Assembly (NCBI RefSeq): GCF_000698575.1
Contig: NZ_JFHD01000006.1
Coordinates: 1 to 64,000, forward strand
Direction of reading: 5' to 3'
Source of the DNA: Caballeronia zhejiangensis
GTDB taxonomy: Bacteria; Pseudomonadota; Gammaproteobacteria; Burkholderiales; Burkholderiaceae
Length of the DNA stretch: 64,000 nucleotides
The notes under the pieces were generated by a model. The model was not told the origin of the DNA, made no database searches, and was given only the letters and a program-made list of their open reading frames with translations. Position numbers and translations under genes: made by a program. This document shows, one piece after another, positions 40,584-51,918 of this stretch (the first letter of the stretch is position 1; every line of letters starts with the position of its first letter).

Positions 40584-41576
40584 TCAAGACTGCCGTGACG
40601 TCGAGTAAGAACATAATTCTAGCAGGCTATCTTTGTAGATGGAAGAGGGAAATGAAGAAATCGCATTTGCCGCTGCCTGAGCTTCCTTGCGCGCGCATTC
40701 CAGCGTGTGATCGAGCGCGCCGGACGTCGTGATTGCGTGGAAGATCGTGTCGAAGCGATCCGTGCCGCCTTGCTCGATCGCCTCGCGTGCGAGGGCCGCC
40801 TGGTCCGGCGTGCCGTGCTCCATCAAATAAATGAGCGGCAGGGTGGGCTTGCCTTCGCGCAGGTCGTCGCCGGCGTTCTTGCCCATCGATTCGGGCGTGC
40901 CGGTGTAGTCGAGCCAGTCGTCCATGATCTGGAACGCCGTGCCGATGCGCCGGCCGAACTCCGCCGCCGCCGCTTCGGTCCGCGCATCCGCACCCGAAAG
41001 CACCGCGCCGAGCTGCGCCGCCGCTTCGAACAGCTTCGCCGTCTTGTAGCGGATCACCTGCATGTAGCGTGCTTCGTCCACGTCCGGATCGTGCATGTTG
41101 AGCAGTTGCAGCACTTCGCCTTCGGAAATGATGTTGGTCGCGACGGACAGGATTTCCATCACGCGCATCTTGCCGACGCTCACCATCATCTCGAACGAGC
41201 GCGAATACAGGAAGTCGCCGACCAGCACGCTTGCCGCATTGCCAAACAGCGCGTTCGCGGTCTTGCGGCCGCGGCGCAAATCCGATTCGTCGACGACGTC
41301 GTCGTGCAGCAGCGTCGCCGTGTGGATGAACTCAACCACCGCCGCCAATTCGTGACGATGCCCGGTCGTGTCGCCCAGCGCGCCCGAGACGAGGAGCAGC
41401 AGCGCCGGCCGCAGCCGCTTGCCGCCCGCGCCGATGATGTACTCCGAAATCTGGTTGATCAGCATCACTTCTGATGCCAGGCGCTGCCGGATGACGCGAT
41501 TGACCTGCTGCATGTCCTCGGCGATCGGGGCGAGCAGCGCGGCGGCGTTGGGAGAGGAAGTGGCGGTGGACGACAT
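40584..41576 (-). CDS. ispB: Polyprenyl (octaprenyl) diphosphate synthase
   Basis: A 330-residue trans-prenyltransferase that makes the ubiquinone side chain. The first aspartate-rich motif is HDDVVDESD (Asp92, Asp93, Asp96), the second is MDDWLDY near 219, and GGKRLRPALLLL starts at residue 51. It supports the Coq7 step encoded elsewhere in this window. I chose the ATG at 41576, the start of MSSTATSS, over one three codons upstream; both are possible. It is divergent from rplU. Confidence 0.94.
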   Translation of the reverse strand: MSSTATSSPNAAALLAPIAEDMQQVNRVIRQRLASEVMLINQISEYIIGAGGKRLRPALLLLVSGALGDTTGHRHELAAVVEFIHTATLLHDDVVDESDLRRGRKTANALFGNAASVLVGDFLYSRSFEMMVSVGKMRVMEILSVATNIISEGEVLQLLNMHDPDVDEARYMQVIRYKTAKLFEAAAQLGAVLSGADARTEAAAAEFGRRIGTAFQIMDDWLDYTGTPESMGKNAGDDLREGKPTLPLIYLMEHGTPDQAALAREAIEQGGTDRFDTIFHAITTSGALDHTLECARKEAQAAANAISSFPSSIYKDSLLELCSYSTSRQS

Positions 41577-41751
41577 GATCGGCAAAAAGGGTAATCCGGC
41601 GGATTATAAGGCGAATCCGACAGACGCCGGGTGGTCCGGTGTTCCGACTCGCGCAATGTCGGCGAATTTCGGCTGCGATTCGCTTCGTTTTCGCCGAGGT
41701 TCGGAGCCGGATCGCGCGTTGCGCCGCCCGCGCGGGCATCGTCACGGCGCT

Positions 41752-41780
41752 TTGACGTCGAGCGTAACTCTATGTATAAT
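41752..41780 (+). promoter_or_regulatory. Promoter of rplU-rpmA
   Basis: TTGACG (41752-41757) and TATAAT (41775-41780) are separated by exactly 17 bp, 53 nt before the rplU start codon. Confidence 0.88.
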
Positions 41781-41833
41781 CGCGTGTTTTCCCCGCGTGG
41801 TGCGTGGAAAAAGAATTCTGAGTGAGGTTCTCA

Positions 41834-42145
41834 ATGTACGCGGTCATAAAAACCGGCGGCAAGCAGTACAAAGTTGCCGTTGGCGAAAAACTTAAAGTAG
41901 AACAGATACCGGCAGACATTGACGCTGAAATCACGCTCGACCAGGTTCTCGCAGTAGGCGAAGGCGAATCGATTCAGTTCGGTACGCCGCTGGTCAGTGG
42001 GGCTTCCGTCAAGGCTACCGTCGTGTCCCAAGGTCGTCACAAGAAAGTGACCATCTTCAAGATGCGCCGCCGGAAGCACTACCAAAAGCACGCTGGCCAT
42101 CGCCAGAACTACACCGAACTGCGCATCGACGCGATCAACGCGTAA
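41834..42145 (+). CDS. rplU: Ribosomal protein bL21
   Basis: A 103-residue 50S subunit protein, the usual length. [14 protein letters not shown] opens it and [23 protein letters not shown] is the basic rRNA-binding C-terminus. I chose the ATG at 41834 over one four codons upstream because MYAVI is universal. Forms an operon with rpmA, 25 nt downstream. Confidence 0.98.
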   Translation: MYAVIKTGGKQYKVAVGEKLKVEQIPADIDAEITLDQVLAVGEGESIQFGTPLVSGASVKATVVSQGRHKKVTIFKMRRRKHYQKHAGHRQNYTELRIDAINA

Positions 42146-42170
42146 GCGCATCGGTTAAGGAGCTAAGCAA

Positions 42171-42431
42171 ATGGCACACAAAAAAGCAGGCGGGTCTTCC
42201 CGCAACGGCCGCGACTCCGAGAGCAAACGCCTCGGCGTGAAGGTGTACGGCGGCCAGGCAATCAACGCAGGCGGCATCATCGTTCGCCAGCGCGGCACGC
42301 GCATGCACCCGGGTGAGAATGTCGGCATCGGCAAGGATCACACGCTGTTCGCGCTGGCCGACGGTCACGTCAAGTTCGTGACCAAGGGCGCTGCGAAGAA
42401 GCACACGGTCGTCGTCGTCCCGGCAGCGTAA
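42171..42431 (+). CDS. rpmA: Ribosomal protein bL27
   Basis: An 86-residue 50S protein near the peptidyl transferase centre. [19 protein letters not shown] and the [22 protein letters not shown] core are diagnostic. AAGGAG lies 11 nt before the ATG. A strong terminator follows. Confidence 0.98.
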   Translation: MAHKKAGGSSRNGRDSESKRLGVKVYGGQAINAGGIIVRQRGTRMHPGENVGIGKDHTLFALADGHVKFVTKGAAKKHTVVVVPAA

Positions 42432-42460
42432 GTTTTACGCACGGGCTTCAGGACCGAAGA

Positions 42461-42492
42461 AATGGCCCCGCGAAGTTCGCGGGGCCATTTTT
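42461..42492 (+). terminator. Intrinsic terminator of rplU-rpmA
   Basis: A 12-bp perfect stem (AATGGCCCCGCG/CGCGGGGCCATT) with an AAGTT loop, followed by T residues. obgE therefore needs its own promoter or readthrough. Confidence 0.92.
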
Positions 42493-42520
42493 ATTTGGTG
42501 CGGTCAAAAATTGGTTATGA

Positions 42521-43663
<1,143 letters not shown>

Positions 43664-43688
43664 AGCAACCACGAGGAGAAAGCGCACG

Positions 43689-44807
43689 ATGCGTTCGGTC
43701 ATCGCCGCTGCGAAGCGAATCGTAGTGAAAGTAGGGTCGAGCCTCGTCACCAATGACGGTCGCGGGCTCGATCATGCGGCAATCTCGCGCTGGGCGTCGC
43801 AAATCGCGGCGCTGCGCGAACAGGGCAAGGAAGTCGTGCTCGTGAGTTCGGGCGCGATCGCGGAAGGCATTCACCGGCTCGGCTGGACAAAGCGACCGCG
43901 CGAAATCGACGAATTGCAGGCGGCGGCCGCGGTCGGCCAGATGGGTCTCGCGCAAGTCTACGAAAGCAGCTTCGGCGCGCACGGCATCCGCACCGCGCAG
44001 ATTCTGCTCACGCACGCCGATCTCGCCGATCGCGAACGCTATCTGAACGCGCGCTCGACGCTGCTCACGCTGCTGCGCCTGGGCGCCGTGCCGATCATCA
44101 ACGAGAACGACACCGTCATCACCGACGAAATCAAGTTCGGCGACAACGACACGCTCGGCGCGCTCGTCGCGAATCTGATCGAAGGCGATGCGCTCGTCAT
44201 TCTCACCGATCAGCGTGGCCTCTTCACCGCCGATCCGCGCAAGGACCCGAACGCGACGCTCGTCGAGCAAGCCGACGCCGGCACGCCCGAACTCGAGCAG
44301 ATGGCGGGCGGCGCGGGTTCGAGCCTAGGACGCGGCGGCATGCTGACCAAGATTCTCGCGGCGAAGCGTGCCGCGCACAGCGGCGCGAACACGGTCATCG
44401 CGAGCGGCCGCGAAGCCGATGTGCTCACGCGCCTCGCATCGGGCGAGATGATCGGCACGCAACTCATCGCGCGCACCGCACGCATGGCGGCGCGCAAGCA
44501 GTGGATGGCGGATCACTTGCAGGTGCGCGGGCATGTCGTCATCGACAAGGGCGCGGTCAACAAGCTCACCGCCGACGGCAAGAGCCTTTTGCCGATCGGC
44601 GTTATCGACGTGAAAGGCGCCTTCGATCGCGGCGAAGTAATCGCGTGCGTCGACGATCAAGGGCAGGAAGTCGCGCGCGGCATCACGAACTACAGCAGTT
44701 CGGAGGCGCGGCTGATTCATCGCCGGCCGAGCGGCGAGATCGAATCGGTGCTCGGCTACATGCTGGAGCCGGAACTGATCCATCGCGACAATCTCGTGCT
44801 CGTCTGA
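43689..44807 (+). CDS. proB: Glutamate 5-kinase
   Basis: A 372-residue enzyme, the first step of proline synthesis. The kinase domain (1-260) carries [42 protein letters not shown] and GRGGMLTKI, and a C-terminal PUA domain (about 275-365) begins at [11 protein letters not shown]. It follows obgE by 25 bp, as in many betaproteobacteria. Confidence 0.96.
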   Translation: MRSVIAAAKRIVVKVGSSLVTNDGRGLDHAAISRWASQIAALREQGKEVVLVSSGAIAEGIHRLGWTKRPREIDELQAAAAVGQMGLAQVYESSFGAHGIRTAQILLTHADLADRERYLNARSTLLTLLRLGAVPIINENDTVITDEIKFGDNDTLGALVANLIEGDALVILTDQRGLFTADPRKDPNATLVEQADAGTPELEQMAGGAGSSLGRGGMLTKILAAKRAAHSGANTVIASGREADVLTRLASGEMIGTQLIARTARMAARKQWMADHLQVRGHVVIDKGAVNKLTADGKSLLPIGVIDVKGAFDRGEVIACVDDQGQEVARGITNYSSSEARLIHRRPSGEIESVLGYMLEPELIHRDNLVLV

Positions 44808-44811
44808 AACG

Positions 44812-44840
44812 AAAACGCCCGCTGAATCAGCGGGCGTTTT
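44812..44840. terminator. Bidirectional terminator between proB and the CNP1-like gene
   Basis: A 13-bp stem (AAAACGCCCGCTG/CAGCGGGCGTTTT) with a 3-nt loop and T runs on both strands sits between the two convergent stops. Confidence 0.9.
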
Positions 44841-44868
44841 CACATCGTCACGCCGACGCGCGGCGCAA

Positions 44869-45438
44869 TCAGCGCAGATTGATCACGCTTTGCGTGCGCT
44901 TGTATTCCATGTTGTTGACGATCTGTTTCGCGGTGCCGACGGGCAGCTTGCTCGTGCAGAAATAATCCTGATAGAGCGCCGCCTGATACGCGTTCAGCTC
45001 GCCGTTTTCGATGCGCTTGAAGTCGAATGCGGAACCTTGATCCCAGCCGTTCTGATCGTCGTTGATGCTCGCGTAGCGACGCCATTCGTAGGTGTCGCAA
45101 CGAATGCCTTCATAGTTGACGTTGCGCGCGCCCGCCGGACTCGTCGCGACGATCACGTAACGAATGACGCCATCCTTGCCGACCGTGAGCGTGGTCTTGT
45201 CGACGGCGAACGTGAGCGGCGTGTTCTGCGACACGTTGAACGCGACCAGATTCGATGCCTGCGGCAGCGGTGGCATCGTGTCGATTTTTTCTTCGGTCCA
45301 GTTCGGCTTGCGGTCGAGCAGATAGGTGAACACGCCGTCGTCCTGCGTGGACGGCGCCTTGTTGCTGGAACAGCCGGCGAGCACGGCGAGCGCTGCCGCG
45401 GATGCCGCGATTACCGCGAGTGAGGCATTCACTTTCAA
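44869..45438 (-). CDS. CNP1-like family lipoprotein
   Basis: A 189-residue protein matching the CNP1-like family of Burkholderiales. The N-terminus is hydrophobic and Ala-rich with a lipobox LAGC (Cys about residue 22), so it is probably an outer-membrane lipoprotein. The mature part has VRYVIVATSPAGARNVNYEGIRCDTYEWRRYA, characteristic of the family. I chose the TTG at 45438 because it begins the signal peptide and GGGAAG lies just upstream; a GTG two codons on is the alternative. Function unknown. Confidence 0.82.
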   Translation of the reverse strand: MKVNASLAVIAASAAALAVLAGCSSNKAPSTQDDGVFTYLLDRKPNWTEEKIDTMPPLPQASNLVAFNVSQNTPLTFAVDKTTLTVGKDGVIRYVIVATSPAGARNVNYEGIRCDTYEWRRYASINDDQNGWDQGSAFDFKRIENGELNAYQAALYQDYFCTSKLPVGTAKQIVNNMEYKRTQSVINLR

Positions 45439-45581
45439 TTGGGTCTTCCCGGAAACATGCGCGCGGGCTTCATGCGCCCGCCCGGCGGAACAAAGCGAGA
45501 TGGCACGGCGAGAAGTTCGCCGTGCCATCGATCGCAATCGCGTTGAGTGTCAAAGTGCTCGAAGCGTTGCAGTGCCCGGAT

Positions 45582-46226
45582 TCACGATGAGCGCTGCACG
45601 ATCACATGCACTTCTTCGCTGACCGTGCATTCTGCCTGAACTGCCGCGCCGGAGGCAGTAACGGCAGGAGCTTCGATCGTCATCGTCTGGACGACGCGTG
45701 GATAGCGCGGTCCGTGATGCGCGGCTCGCTCGCCGCGCTCACCGCGGGAGTTGGTACGCCGCAGAAAGCGGGACAGCTCGGATAGAGCCATTTGATAAAC
45801 GTCGCGCTTGAACTCGATGACCGCATCCAGCGGTACCCAATACTCGTTCCAGCGCCAGGCATCGAATTCCGGATGGTCCGTCGCGCGCAGGCAGATGTCG
45901 CAATCGCGGCCCACCATGCGCAGCAGAAACCAGATCTGTTTCTGACCGCGATAATGTCCGCGCACCTCGCGCTTGATGAACTTGTCCGGCACCTCATAAC
46001 GCAGCCAGTCGCGCGTGCGACCGACAACTTTTACATGCTCCGGTAGCAGGCCGGTTTCTTCGTGTAACTCCCGATACATCGCTTGCACAGGGGTCTCACC
46101 GTATTTGATGCCCCCTTGCGGAAACTGCCAGGAATGTTCACGCAGCCGCTTGCCCCAAAACACTTCGTTGCGCGCGTTCAAGAGGATGATGCCGACGTTC
46201 GGGCGAAAGCCTTCACGATCCAGCAT
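45582..46226 (-). CDS. rppH: RNA pyrophosphohydrolase
   Basis: A 214-residue Nudix enzyme that converts 5'-triphosphate mRNA ends to monophosphate and so starts mRNA decay. [11 protein letters not shown] opens the protein and the Nudix box [22 protein letters not shown] is at 38-59. WQFPQGG and KQIWFLL are typical. The C-terminal 50 residues (about 160-214) are Arg/Gly then Val/Ala-rich and go beyond the roughly 160-176 residues of the enterobacterial enzyme. ATG at 46226 is the conserved [10 protein letters not shown] start. Divergent from proS. Confidence 0.93.
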   Translation of the reverse strand: MLDREGFRPNVGIILLNARNEVFWGKRLREHSWQFPQGGIKYGETPVQAMYRELHEETGLLPEHVKVVGRTRDWLRYEVPDKFIKREVRGHYRGQKQIWFLLRMVGRDCDICLRATDHPEFDAWRWNEYWVPLDAVIEFKRDVYQMALSELSRFLRRTNSRGERGERAAHHGPRYPRVVQTMTIEAPAVTASGAAVQAECTVSEEVHVIVQRSS

Positions 46227-46447
46227 ACAGCCACCTTCAAATCCTTTAAAATTGCTTTGATTATAAACAGTTATTGGCCTCGACGCACTGGCACGAACCC
46301 CAATTCGGGGCATCCGTGTGAATGTCTTTGCCAGAGCATCCGGCAGGCGGCAAAATCTTCTTTTCTCGCCGGTCGTTCCGTCGTTCACCTTGATCCGCCT
46401 GCTTCGGCGCTATCCGCTCCGAAGCGCGCCGCATTTGGAAAATTTGA

Positions 46448-48184
46448 ATGAAAGCATCCCGTTTCTTCATCGGCACCCTGAAGGAAGCTCCCGCCGACGC
46501 CGAGATCGTCAGCCACAAGCTGATGATGCGTGCAGGCATGATCCGCCGCGTCGCGGGCGGCATCTACGATTACATGCCGATCGGTCTGCGCTCGGTGCGC
46601 AAGGTCGAGGCCATCGTGCGTGAAGAGATGAACCGCGCGGGCGCGCTCGAATTGCTGATGCCCGCCGTGCAGCCCGCCGAACTGTGGCAGGAGTCGGGCC
46701 GCTGGGAGCAATACGGCCCGGAACTGTTGCGTTTCAAGGATCGCCACGAGCGCGATTTCGTCATGGGCCCGACGCACGAGGAAGTCGTGACGGACATCGC
46801 GCGCCGCGAGATCAAGAGCTATCGCCAGTTGCCGGTGAACTTCTATCAGATTCAAACGAAGTTCCGCGACGAAATCCGTCCGCGCTTCGGCGTGATGCGC
46901 GGCCGCGAATTCATCATGAAGGACGCCTATTCCTTCGATAAAGACCTCGACGGCCTCGCAGAGTCGTATCGCAAGATGTACGAAGCCTACGTGCGCATCT
47001 TCACGCGCATCGGGCTGGAGTTCCGCGCGGTCGCGGCGGACAACGGTTCGATCGGCGGCAGCGGTTCGCATGAATTCCACGTGATCGCCGATACGGGCGA
47101 GGATGACATCGCGTATTGCCCGAGCTCGGACTTCGCGGCGAACGTCGAAGCCGCCGATGCGCTGCCGCTCATCGCGCAACGCGCCGCGCCGACCGAAGAA
47201 CTGAAGAAGACGCCCACGCCCGGCGCCGCGAAGTGCGAGGCGGTCGCGCAGCTTCTGAACATTCCGCTGGAACGCACGATCAAGTCGATCGTTCTCGCGA
47301 CCGACAACGAAGGCGCCGAACCGACCATCTGGTTGCTGATGCTGCGCGGCGATCACTCGCTCAACGACATCAAGACGGGCAAGCTGCCGGGCCTGAAGGG
47401 TTATCGCTTCGCGACGGAAGCCGAGATCGTCGAATGGTTCGGCACGCCGCCGGGCTACCTCGGTCCGCTCAACACGAAGAAGCCGGTGCGCGTGATCGCG
47501 GACCGCACGGTCGCGAACATGAGCGACTTCGTCGTCGGCACGAACGAGGTCGATTACCACACGACCGGCGTGAACTGGGGCCGCGATCTGCCCGAGCCGG
47601 AAGTCGCGGACATTCGCAATGTCGTCGCGGGCGATCCGTCGCCGGACGGCAAGGGCACGCTCGAAATCTGCCGCGGCATCGAAGTGGGTCACGTGTTCCA
47701 GCTCGGCACGAAGTATTCCGATTCGATGGGCGCGACCTTCCTCGACGAAAACGGCAAGCCCGCGCCGATGCAGATGGGCTGCTACGGCATCGGCGTGACG
47801 CGCGTGCTGGGCGCGGCAATCGAACAGAATTTCGACGACAAGGGCATCATCTGGCCGGAAGCCATTGCGCCGTTCGAAGTCGTGATCTGCCCGATGGGCT
47901 ACGACCGCAGCGACGCGGTGCGCGAGCAGGCCGACAAGCTGTACGCGACGCTGCAGCAGGCCGGCATCGACGTGATTCTCGACGATCGCGGCGAGCGTCC
48001 GGGTGTGATGTTCGCGGACTGGGAATTGATCGGCGTGCCGCATCGCATCGTGATCGGCGATCGCGGGCTGAAGGAAGGCAAGCTGGAATATCAGGGCCGC
48101 CGCGACGCGGAAGCCACGCTGCTGCCGGTCGATGAAGCCGCCGATGTCGTCGTCGGGAAAGTGCGGGCCGCGCTCGCGAAGTAA
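46448..48184 (+). CDS. proS: Prolyl-tRNA synthetase
   Basis: A 578-residue class IIa aminoacyl-tRNA synthetase with the bacterial-type editing insertion (about residues 225-390, including [18 protein letters not shown] and [12 protein letters not shown]). Motif 1 lies near 55-90, motif 2 is the [21 protein letters not shown] region near 137-158, and motif 3 GIGVTR is near 446. The tRNA-Pro in this window is a substrate. It overlaps the marC-family gene by one base (TAATG). Confidence 0.97.
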   Translation: MKASRFFIGTLKEAPADAEIVSHKLMMRAGMIRRVAGGIYDYMPIGLRSVRKVEAIVREEMNRAGALELLMPAVQPAELWQESGRWEQYGPELLRFKDRHERDFVMGPTHEEVVTDIARREIKSYRQLPVNFYQIQTKFRDEIRPRFGVMRGREFIMKDAYSFDKDLDGLAESYRKMYEAYVRIFTRIGLEFRAVAADNGSIGGSGSHEFHVIADTGEDDIAYCPSSDFAANVEAADALPLIAQRAAPTEELKKTPTPGAAKCEAVAQLLNIPLERTIKSIVLATDNEGAEPTIWLLMLRGDHSLNDIKTGKLPGLKGYRFATEAEIVEWFGTPPGYLGPLNTKKPVRVIADRTVANMSDFVVGTNEVDYHTTGVNWGRDLPEPEVADIRNVVAGDPSPDGKGTLEICRGIEVGHVFQLGTKYSDSMGATFLDENGKPAPMQMGCYGIGVTRVLGAAIEQNFDDKGIIWPEAIAPFEVVICPMGYDRSDAVREQADKLYATLQQAGIDVILDDRGERPGVMFADWELIGVPHRIVIGDRGLKEGKLEYQGRRDAEATLLPVDEAADVVVGKVRAALAK

Positions 48185-48783
48185 TGCAGTACAACTTCCT
48201 GTCGGCGACGATCCTGCTGCTGCTGATCACCGATCCGCTCGGCAATATCCCGATCTTCATCAACGCGCTGCGCGGCGTCGCCAAAGAGCGGCGCCGCGTG
48301 GTCGTGCTGCGCGAAGTGGCGATCGCGTTCGTCATTCTGCTGGTGTTCATGCTGGCGGGCGATCGCTTCCTGCGCGCGATGAACCTCACCGATGTCTCGT
48401 TGCGCATCGCGGGCGGCATCGTGCTGTTTCTGATCGCGCTGCGCATGATCTTTCCGCATCCGGACGGCGCGATGGGCGGCGATTCGCGCGGCGGCGAGCC
48501 GCTGATCGTGCCGCTCGCGATTCCGGCGCTGGCGGGGCCATCGGCGCTCGCGACGGTGATGCTGCTGACGTCGCAGGCGCCCGGCAAAATGTTCGAATGG
48601 ATCGGCGCGCTCACGGTGACGATGATCGTCTGCGCGATCGTGCTGATTCTCGCCGAGAAGATTCAGCAATGGCTCGGCGAGCGCGTGGTGACGGCTTTCG
48701 AGCGTTTGATGGGGCTTGTCCTTGTCGCGATTTCCGTCGAGATGATGCTCACGGGCATACGCACTTTCGTGCATCAGCTATGA
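48184..48783 (+). CDS. MarC family integral membrane protein
   Basis: A 199-residue six-helix membrane protein of the MarC/UPF0056 family. The first loop LITDPLGNIPIFI and the second-half repeat VPLAIPALAGPSALATVM are family signatures. Related proteins have been proposed as amino-acid exporters; the function is not settled. Its start overlaps the proS stop, so it is translationally coupled to proS. Confidence 0.9.
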   Translation: MQYNFLSATILLLLITDPLGNIPIFINALRGVAKERRRVVVLREVAIAFVILLVFMLAGDRFLRAMNLTDVSLRIAGGIVLFLIALRMIFPHPDGAMGGDSRGGEPLIVPLAIPALAGPSALATVMLLTSQAPGKMFEWIGALTVTMIVCAIVLILAEKIQQWLGERVVTAFERLMGLVLVAISVEMMLTGIRTFVHQL

Positions 48784-48808
48784 AAAAAGCGGCCCGCGGG
48801 CCGCTTTT
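48783..48808. terminator. Bidirectional terminator between the marC and phosphoribosyltransferase genes
   Basis: A GC-rich palindrome (AAAGCGGCCC/GGGCCGCTTT) directly follows the marC stop, with T-rich tails on both strands. Confidence 0.82.
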
Positions 48809-48828
48809 CTTTTGGATACGGGCGGCGA

Positions 48829-49380
48829 TCACGCCCCTTCCGTCAACGCCCGGATCGTCGGCAGATTACGCCAGTAACCCTTCGCGTCCATCCCGCAGCC
48901 GAACACGTAACGATCCGGCACTTCGAATCCGCAAAAATCCGGACGCAGCGGCTTCGCCTTCGGGATGATCTTCTCGCACAGCACCGCGGACAGAAACGTC
49001 TTCGCGCCCATCGCCATGATGCGATCGCGGATCGCGGCCATCGTTTCGCCTTCGTCGAGAATATCGTCGAGCACGAGCACCACGCGATCCTTCACCGATT
49101 CCGCCGGTGCGACGCGCCACTGCATCTCGCTGCCGCCCTTGATGGCGTTGCGATAGCGCGTCAGGTGGATGTAATCGAACTCGAGCGGGAAGTCGAGATG
49201 CGGCAGCAGCATGCCGGTGAACACGGCCGCGCCCCCCATGACCGAGAGCACGAGCGGGAAGTCGTCTTTCGTCGCAGCCTTGATGGCCGTGGCCATCTTG
49301 CCGATCGATGCGTTGACTTCGTCAGCCGTCACGATCTCTTCTGAGTGGCTGAAAATATGGAGGGCTTCTTCGCGATTCAT
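48829..49380 (-). CDS. Hypoxanthine-type purine phosphoribosyltransferase
   Basis: A 183-residue PRTase. The PRPP-binding motif VVLVLDDILDEGETMAAI is at about 101-118, and the hood region holds VPDRYVFGCGMDAKGYWRNLP. It salvages hypoxanthine or guanine to IMP or GMP; family and neighbourhood (beside ffh) fit the betaproteobacterial hypoxanthine-guanine enzyme. Starts at an ATG preceded by AGGG on the minus strand. Confidence 0.9.
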   Translation of the reverse strand: MNREEALHIFSHSEEIVTADEVNASIGKMATAIKAATKDDFPLVLSVMGGAAVFTGMLLPHLDFPLEFDYIHLTRYRNAIKGGSEMQWRVAPAESVKDRVVLVLDDILDEGETMAAIRDRIMAMGAKTFLSAVLCEKIIPKAKPLRPDFCGFEVPDRYVFGCGMDAKGYWRNLPTIRALTEGA

Positions 49381-49440
49381 AAGGGGAAGCGGGAAAGGCT
49401 GACTTCTAAGTGTGGAAAAAAACGGCGGCGTGCGCCATAT

Positions 49441-49489
49441 GATAAACCCGCGTTTCTTTCGAGTCGGACGCCCGAAGAGAACGCGGGTT
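49441..49489 (-). terminator. Probable intrinsic terminator of ffh
   Basis: A 10-bp stem (AACCCGCGTT/AACGCGGGTT) with a 25-nt loop that can form a further small stem, then a short T tail on the minus strand. Confidence 0.7.
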
Positions 49490-49504
49490 CAATAAAAGTG
49501 CGGG

Positions 49505-50872
49505 TCAGCGCATGCCGGGCAGCATGCCCTTCATGCCGCGCATCATCTTTTGCAGGTTGCCGCCTTTCAGCTTCTTCATCATGCCGCGCATCTGCTCGTA
49601 CTGGTTGAGCATGCGGTTCACCTCCTGAACGTGCACGCCCGCGCCCGCGGCGATACGGCGTTTGCGCGCCGCCTTGATGAGCTCCGGCTTCGCGCGTTCC
49701 TGCAGCGTCATCGAATTGATGATGCCTTCCATGCGGCGCATCTGCTTTTCCGCGTTGTTCATGTCCGCGCCTTGCGCGGCCTGCTGAAACTGCGCGGGCA
49801 GTTTGTCCATGAGTGACGAAAGGCCGCCCATCTTCTTCATTTGCGAGAGCTGCGCCTTGAAGTCGTTCAGATCGAAGTCGCCGCCTTTCTTGACCTTGTC
49901 GGCGAGCTTCTGCGCGGCCTGGCTGTCGACGCCGCGTTGCGCTTCCTCGACGAGCGCGAGAATGTCGCCCATGCCGAGAATCCGGTTCGCCATGCGATCC
50001 GGATGGAAGACTTCGAGGCCGTCGAGCTTTTCCGCGACGCCGACGAACTTGATCGGCTTGCCGGTGACGTTGCGCACCGAAAGCGCCGCGCCGCCGCGCG
50101 AATCGCCGTCGAGCTTGGTGAGCACGACGCCGGTGAGCGGCAGCGCGTCGTTGAACGCCTTCGCGGTGTTGACCGCGTCCTGCCCCAACATGGCGTCGAC
50201 GACGAAGAGCGTTTCAGCGGGCTTGAGCAGCGCGTGCAGCTCGCTGATTTCCTTCATCATCGCTTCGTCGATACCGAGACGGCCGGCCGTATCGACGATC
50301 ACCACGTCGTGATAGTGCCGCTTCGCCCAGTCGATCGCCGCGCGCGCGATATCCGCGGGCTTCTGATTCGCTTCCGACGGGAAGAAGTCGGCGCCGACCT
50401 GTTCCGTCACCGTCTGCAACTGACGGATAGCGGCGGGGCGATACACGTCGACGGAAACGGTGAGGACCTTCTTCTTGCTCTTTTCGCGCAGCAGCTTGGC
50501 GAGCTTGCCGGTCGTGGTGGTTTTGCCCGCACCCTGCAGACCGGCCATCAGGATCACGGCGGGCGGCGCGACCGCCAGATTCAGCTCGGCTGCCTTGCCT
50601 TCGTAATCGCCGCCGATCACGGCCGTCAGTTCCTTCTGGACGACGCCGACGAGCGCCTGACCCGGCGACAGGCTCGACAGCACTTCCTCGCCGAGCGCCT
50701 TTTCCTTCACCTTCGCGATGAACTCGCGCACGACCGGCAGCGCGACGTCGGCCTCGAGCAGCGCGAGACGCACTTCCCGCAACATCTCTTGCGTGTTGGC
50801 CTCGGTGAGCCGGGCTTCGCCGCGCAGCGTCTTGACGACGCGGGCCATCCGTTGAGTCAGGTTATCGAGCAT
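49505..50872 (-). CDS. ffh: Signal recognition particle protein Ffh (SRP54)
   Basis: A 455-residue GTPase that, with 4.5S RNA, targets nascent membrane proteins. The N domain (1-85) leads to the G domain with GLQGAGKTTTTGKLAKLL from 111, DTAGRLGID and TKLDGDSRGGAALS. The methionine-rich M domain (from about 320) ends in repeated GGNLQKMMRGMKGMLPGM. I chose the ATG at 50872 (MLDNLTQRM), the conserved start. Divergent from the CcsA-like gene. Confidence 0.96.
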   Translation of the reverse strand: MLDNLTQRMARVVKTLRGEARLTEANTQEMLREVRLALLEADVALPVVREFIAKVKEKALGEEVLSSLSPGQALVGVVQKELTAVIGGDYEGKAAELNLAVAPPAVILMAGLQGAGKTTTTGKLAKLLREKSKKKVLTVSVDVYRPAAIRQLQTVTEQVGADFFPSEANQKPADIARAAIDWAKRHYHDVVIVDTAGRLGIDEAMMKEISELHALLKPAETLFVVDAMLGQDAVNTAKAFNDALPLTGVVLTKLDGDSRGGAALSVRNVTGKPIKFVGVAEKLDGLEVFHPDRMANRILGMGDILALVEEAQRGVDSQAAQKLADKVKKGGDFDLNDFKAQLSQMKKMGGLSSLMDKLPAQFQQAAQGADMNNAEKQMRRMEGIINSMTLQERAKPELIKAARKRRIAAGAGVHVQEVNRMLNQYEQMRGMMKKLKGGNLQKMMRGMKGMLPGMR

Positions 50873-50982
50873 GGGAAACGGTAGTGAATGCGGCCCTTTT
50901 TCAGCGCAAAACGACGTAATCGCCCCGCGTTGCCGCAAGGGAGAAAACGTCGTGATTCAAGGGCCTAGTGTAAACTTCGAAC

Positions 50983-51891
50983 ATGGATATTGTACTGTAT
51001 GCCCTCACTGCGCTTCTCTATGGCGGACTCGCCGTAGCGGGCTGGCGCGCGCATCGCCACACGGCCGTGGAGCCGGCGCTGGCCGGCGTGCCTCCGGGCA
51101 TCGCATCGCCGGCGGCGGCCAAAAAATCGCCGGACATGGGCGGATTGGGCCGCGCTCTATTATTAGTAGCGTTGCTCGTGCACGGCCTCCTGCTGCACAC
51201 GACCATCTTTCCCCAGAACGCGATGATCTTCGGCTTCGCGTTCGCGCTCTCCGCGATGTTCTGGCTCGGCGCGGGCATCTACTGGATCGAGAGCTTCTTC
51301 TTTCCGCTCGACGGCCTGCGCCTGCTCGTATTGCCGCTCGCGTGCATCGCGTCGCTGTTGCCGCTCGTCTTCGGCGGCGTGCGCGTGCTGTCGTATTCCG
51401 CCGCGCCGATGTTCAAGCTGCATTTCCTGATCGCGAACATCGCGTACGGACTCTTCGCGATCGCCGCGCTGCACGCCGTGCTCATGCTGATGCTCGAACG
51501 CCGCCTGCAGCGCATGCGCGGCCTCGCGACGCGTCATACCGGCAATGGCTGGCTCGCGAGCTGGCTCGACACGCTGCCGCCGCTTCTGACTCTTGAAAAG
51601 CTGCTGTTCCGCCTGATCGCGGCGGGCTTCGTGCTGCTCACGCTCACGCTCGTGTCGGGCATCGCGTTCAACGAGCAACTGGTCGATCGCGCGCTGCGCT
51701 TCGATCACAAGACCGTGTTCGCGTTCGTCTCCTGGCTGATGTTCGGCGCATTGCTCACCGCGCGCCGCCTCTCCGGATGGCGCGGACGCGCCGCGTTGCG
51801 CTGGGTGCTGGCGTCGTTCGCCGCGCTGCTGCTCGCGTACGTCGGCAGCCGCTTCGTGTTCGAAGTGCTGCTGCATCGCGCGGTCGTCTGA
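50983..51891 (+). CDS. CcsA/YpjD-like inner-membrane protein
   Basis: A 302-residue polytopic protein (about eight hydrophobic segments) of the cytochrome c assembly protein family, the inner-membrane YpjD group that lies next to ffh in many proteobacteria. The core is LHFLIANIAYGLFAIAALHAVLMLMLERRL with conserved histidines, then ISGIAFNEQLVDRALRFDHKTVFAFVSWLMFGALL. Similarity to CcsA suggests haem handling, but YpjD proteins lack proven haem-export function. It is followed at 27 nt by the PP0621-like gene. Confidence 0.85.
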   Translation: MDIVLYALTALLYGGLAVAGWRAHRHTAVEPALAGVPPGIASPAAAKKSPDMGGLGRALLLVALLVHGLLLHTTIFPQNAMIFGFAFALSAMFWLGAGIYWIESFFFPLDGLRLLVLPLACIASLLPLVFGGVRVLSYSAAPMFKLHFLIANIAYGLFAIAALHAVLMLMLERRLQRMRGLATRHTGNGWLASWLDTLPPLLTLEKLLFRLIAAGFVLLTLTLVSGIAFNEQLVDRALRFDHKTVFAFVSWLMFGALLTARRLSGWRGRAALRWVLASFAALLLAYVGSRFVFEVLLHRAVV

Positions 51892-51918
51892 GCGTCTGAA
51901 TCTATCGGCATTGAATCG

